Source: JAJRZL01 sp964557855 (lineage in GTDB: Bacteria > Zixibacteria > MSB-5A5 > GN15 > FEB-12). Taken from it: a stretch of 64,000 nt of DNA. Below the pieces are notes generated by a model that was not told the DNA's origin, did not search any database, and saw nothing but the letters and a program-made list of their open reading frames with translations. Within the stretch, counting starts at the first letter, position 1. Every line of letters begins with the position of its first letter. A program made the position numbers and the translations under genes. This document shows positions 61,542 to 64,000 of the stretch, in pieces. Location of the stretch: NCBI GenBank assembly GCA_964557855.1, contig CAZLBP010000008.1, positions 1-64,000 of the forward strand, given 5' to 3'.

Positions 61542-62519
61542 ATGCAAGTAAATGAACGCGTGACTCGACAAGTGATTCTGCTGTCCTTGTTCGTACTGAT
61601 AATATCGATGATTGCCTACCCGGAACGGTTCGGCACCGGACTGGCCCGGTTCTCCGTAGCCTTCATCTTGTTCGAATTGGTCTTCTACACGATTGCCCTC
61701 CACTTGTTGAACCGGTCGACCAGTGTGCTGCAGTCGATCCAGGCCGCGGGCCTTTGTTTTGTCTACCGTCTCGGGCTGGGGGTGGTCTTCGGGTTTCTTC
61801 TCTTGCTCATGTATCCGTTGCGATTCGGTCCGGCCCTGACGCTGGCGCTGTCCAGCTACGTGCCGGGCATTATACTGCAGATTCTGACTATCCCGTTTAT
61901 TCTCAACCCGGTGCTGAAAGAAGTCATCTTCGGCAATTACGACCGGCGACCGGCAGCATCGCCGAGCCCACGGTCCCCGGCGGCCGCCGAACACGGCTCC
62001 CGTGCCACGGGGAGCACCCGGTTCGGAACAGCGCGGGCGGAGACTCCCGGTCTCGCCGCCGCGGAAACTACCACCCATGATTCCCGCGTTTCGCACCCGC
62101 AAAAGGTGGCCGAGAGTGAGACCAACGGCTTTGATCGAGCCGCGAGATATATCGCCGAAGATGCCTCGGTTCAAATGGCGGCTGTCGTGGACAAAGAGGG
62201 CCTGCTTCTGGGAAACTACTACCGGGGTGACATACCCACCGAGGACAGAGCGCCGCTGGCTCTCGTGTTACTGGAACGAAACGCGGAAATCGTGAGCCGG
62301 ATCGGTCGCGCCGTTCCCGAGCGTGTCAGTCTGGTTTTCGACGACCGGCGGATTATTGTTGCCGGTGACCGCACGTTTTGCCTATTGGTAATGGCGGAGC
62401 GCCAAATTGACGATGTATTGAACATCAGGATCACCCAGGGATTGGATATGATTCGGAAATATATAGCGGAACGGTACAGCCAGGAACTGTTCGCCAACGC
62501 GGAGAACGTCTATGCATGA
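61542..62519 (+). CDS. Membrane-anchored roadblock/LC7-like protein
   Basis: 325 residues; GGGGA (61531-61535) favours the ATG at 61542 over 61536. Residues about 10-125 hold four membrane helices (VILLSLFVLIISMIAYPERF, FSVAFILFELVFYTIALHLL, YRLGLGVVFGFLLLLMYPLR, VPGIILQILTIPFILNPV). A disordered linker (about 130-195) leads to a cytosolic roadblock-like domain (SVQMAAVVDKEGLLLGNYYR, RVSLVFDDRRIIVAGDRTFC). A roadblock domain fused to a multi-helix membrane domain is uncommon and could recruit the GTPase to the membrane. Confidence 0.8.
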   Translation: MQVNERVTRQVILLSLFVLIISMIAYPERFGTGLARFSVAFILFELVFYTIALHLLNRSTSVLQSIQAAGLCFVYRLGLGVVFGFLLLLMYPLRFGPALTLALSSYVPGIILQILTIPFILNPVLKEVIFGNYDRRPAASPSPRSPAAAEHGSRATGSTRFGTARAETPGLAAAETTTHDSRVSHPQKVAESETNGFDRAARYIAEDASVQMAAVVDKEGLLLGNYYRGDIPTEDRAPLALVLLERNAEIVSRIGRAVPERVSLVFDDRRIIVAGDRTFCLLVMAERQIDDVLNIRITQGLDMIRKYIAERYSQELFANAENVYA

Positions 62520-62853
62520 AATACTACACGAGCTCAATAAGACCAGCGGGATAACCGGTTCCATGGTCGTCGGCAACGACGGCATCGTCATCGCCTCCGA
62601 CCTGGACGTTTCCTTTGAAAGCGAAACAGTCGGTGCGCTGGCGGCCTCCATCACGGCCAACATAGAAAAATCGCTCGACCGGCTCAAGGCCAGCCCGCTC
62701 AAGCAGGTGACCATTGAAGCCGACGAGGGCAAGCTGTTTTTCACCGATGCCGGGCTGGGCATTCTGGTCGTGACGACGGCCAGAGACGTCAACGTCGGTC
62801 TCATACGACTGGAGATACGGAATGCCCTGAGTCGGCTAAGAGCGACCGCCTAG
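62512..62853 (+). CDS. Roadblock/LC7 domain protein (MglB-like)
   Basis: A 113-residue stand-alone roadblock domain: ILHELNKTSGITGSMVVGND and GIVIASDLDVSFESETVGAL, then ITANIEKSLDRLKASPLKQV, FFTDAGLGILVVTTARDVNV and a final amphipathic helix LIRLEIRNALSRLRAT. Its length and fold fit MglB-type GTPase-activating proteins. The start overlaps the previous gene by 8 nt (ATGCATGA), and the MglA-like GTPase follows 34 nt later. Confidence 0.88.
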   Translation: MHEILHELNKTSGITGSMVVGNDGIVIASDLDVSFESETVGALAASITANIEKSLDRLKASPLKQVTIEADEGKLFFTDAGLGILVVTTARDVNVGLIRLEIRNALSRLRATA

Positions 62854-62887
62854 CAAATGATGAACTCGACTATCGGGAAATCTGATT

Positions 62888-63997
62888 ATGGTATCTATAA
62901 ACTATTCTGCACGTGAAGTGTGCTGTAAAATCGTCTATTACGGTCCGGGCTTGTCGGGGAAGACAACCAATCTGCAGTACGTTCATTCCAAGGTTCCCGG
63001 CAATACCCGAGGTGATCTTATTTCTCTGGCGACAGAAGCTGATCGAACCCTGTATTTCGATTTTCTCCCGATCAATATCGGCACCATCAACGGTTTTGCC
63101 GCCAAGTTCCAGCTGTACACCGTCCCGGGCCAGGTCTATTACAATGCCACCCGCAAACTGGTGCTGCGCGGTGTGGACGGCATCGTCTTCGTGGCCGACA
63201 GCCAGAGCGACAAAATGGATGAAAATATCGAGTCGCTGGCGAACCTCGAAGAAAATCTGAGCGAATACGGCTACAACATAAACGAGATCCCGCTGGTCAT
63301 GCAGTTCAACAAGCGCGATCTGCCCAACATCCTGTCCATGGAAGAGCTGAACGCCAGGCTTAACCCGCGCGGCTTGCCCTCGTTCGAGGCCGCCGCACCG
63401 TCCGGTAAAGGCGTTTTCGATACCCTGAAGTTAATTATCAAAATGGTGCTCGACAGGGCCAAGAGCAAAGATGGCTCGCGACCGCAGCCGGCGACGGCTG
63501 CGGCGCCGACAACCGTTTCTGCCACGGCACAAGAAGCGTCGTCGTCGCCTCAGCCGGCGCCCGCGCCGCCGGCCGGTGCGCCGGAGCCGAACATAGCGGA
63601 TATGACAGTCCGTGATGGCGGCGCCCCGGCGAAACCGGCCCCGGCTCCTGAAACAGTGGAACAGCCGGCGGCAGGCGCAACCGCGGTGGCGACCGAAGAG
63701 CAGCCGACGCCCGAAAAACTGGCAGAGGCTCTCCGGCCGCAGTCAATGCCGCCAGCAACTCAGTACCGTCCGTATCCGGGCAGCCGTACGGACAACATCG
63801 GCGCTCCTTCCGAGCCCGGGTCGGAGCCGGCCACGATACCATCGGGAGCAAGAACGGAACAAAAACAGAGCGCCGGTGCCGGTTCCCCCGGTCCCGTATT
63901 GAACGTCGACGGTGTGCCCTCTATGGCCCCTTCGTTGCGCCGTAGTTCAGCAAAGAAAAAACGCGGTTTCTTTAAACGCCTGTTCGGGATAAAATAA
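62888..63997 (+). CDS. MglA-like small GTPase with long disordered C-terminal tail
   Basis: A 369-residue protein. The Ras-like domain (1-195) has the P-loop YYGPGLSGKTTNLQY (17-31), the beta-screw region TLYFDFLPI, G3 as TVPGQ (the MglA form with Pro/Gln) and G4 as NKRD. Residues 200-350 are a Pro/Ala-rich low-complexity tail not found in canonical MglA (about 195 residues). The protein ends SSAKKKRGFFKRLFGIK, a basic-aromatic amphipathic segment likely to bind membrane. It is the last gene of the cluster; partners are the roadblock proteins upstream. The stop lies 3 nt from the window end. Confidence 0.9.
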   Translation: MVSINYSAREVCCKIVYYGPGLSGKTTNLQYVHSKVPGNTRGDLISLATEADRTLYFDFLPINIGTINGFAAKFQLYTVPGQVYYNATRKLVLRGVDGIVFVADSQSDKMDENIESLANLEENLSEYGYNINEIPLVMQFNKRDLPNILSMEELNARLNPRGLPSFEAAAPSGKGVFDTLKLIIKMVLDRAKSKDGSRPQPATAAAPTTVSATAQEASSSPQPAPAPPAGAPEPNIADMTVRDGGAPAKPAPAPETVEQPAAGATAVATEEQPTPEKLAEALRPQSMPPATQYRPYPGSRTDNIGAPSEPGSEPATIPSGARTEQKQSAGAGSPGPVLNVDGVPSMAPSLRRSSAKKKRGFFKRLFGIK

Positions 63998-64000
63998 GCC

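Overview
The window looks like chromosomal DNA of a Gram-negative, GC-rich (by eye mid-50s %) uncultured bacterium, most plausibly of the FCB group and Zixibacteria-like. The grounds are: secreted proteins ending in paired dockerin-like modules of the type DVADLTYLVDYLF-GGP-PP; many short lipoproteins starting FLGCxDDS; outer-membrane barrels; FlgD-like Ig proteins; NtrC-type regulators; and an MglA/roadblock cluster. The taxon is inferred from gene content, not from a marker phylogeny. No rRNA, tRNA or CRISPR array was recognised.

Layout. 1-2280: a membrane-tethered XRE-TPR regulator divergent from a tiny membrane protein, bracketed by a 57-bp direct repeat. 2281-7801: a propeller lipoprotein divergent from a solute-binding-like protein, an NtrY-type kinase and an NtrC-type regulator, with tandem palindromes between them. 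8280-10506: S41 protease and methyltransferase. 10861-16216: LigA, a Rad50/SbcC-like ATPase and a membrane-anchored SNase-Ada nuclease. 16217-18480: AT-richer, repeat-filled stretch with an IS630-type deletion derivative and a nitronate monooxygenase-like gene. 18649-25527: FlgD-Ig protein, lipoproteins, a second NtrC-type regulator, a barrel protein, an HNH protein. 26275-30566: small membrane-protein paralogues, a zinc-ribbon protein, a cohesin/dockerin-like secreted protein, a six-helix membrane protein. 31019-36296: an operon of a PEP-synthase-like phosphotransferase lacking the usual C-terminal barrel, a Cache/PAS histidine kinase and a receiver-Fis regulator lacking AAA+. 36480-41331: LiaF-like protein, porin, ornithine carbamoyltransferase, lipoprotein, thioesterase. 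41516-51871: M28 peptidase with dockerin tail, ParB/SbnI-like protein, omega-amidase-like hydrolase overlapping an aminotransferase, threonine synthase, PPi-type phosphofructokinase, Kef-type antiporter. 52115-58804: secreted protein, methyltransferase, orphan encapsulated ferritin, S20, MurJ, ComEC. 58994-63997: a PATAN/roadblock/MglA GTPase cluster ending with the window.

Intergenic spaces carry several families of palindromic repeats: a CTCGTTCCCA...TGGGAACGAG family, a GTCGGGTCTTGAGCC family, a TAGGTCGAAATCC family and a TGTCATTCCTGCGAA family. Their chance translations account for many spurious ORFs. The strongest candidates for undescribed biology are the PEP-phosphotransferase/kinase/regulator operon, the MglA/three-roadblock/PATAN cluster, the repeat-flanked XRE cassette, and the dockerin-cohesin-dockerin protein.
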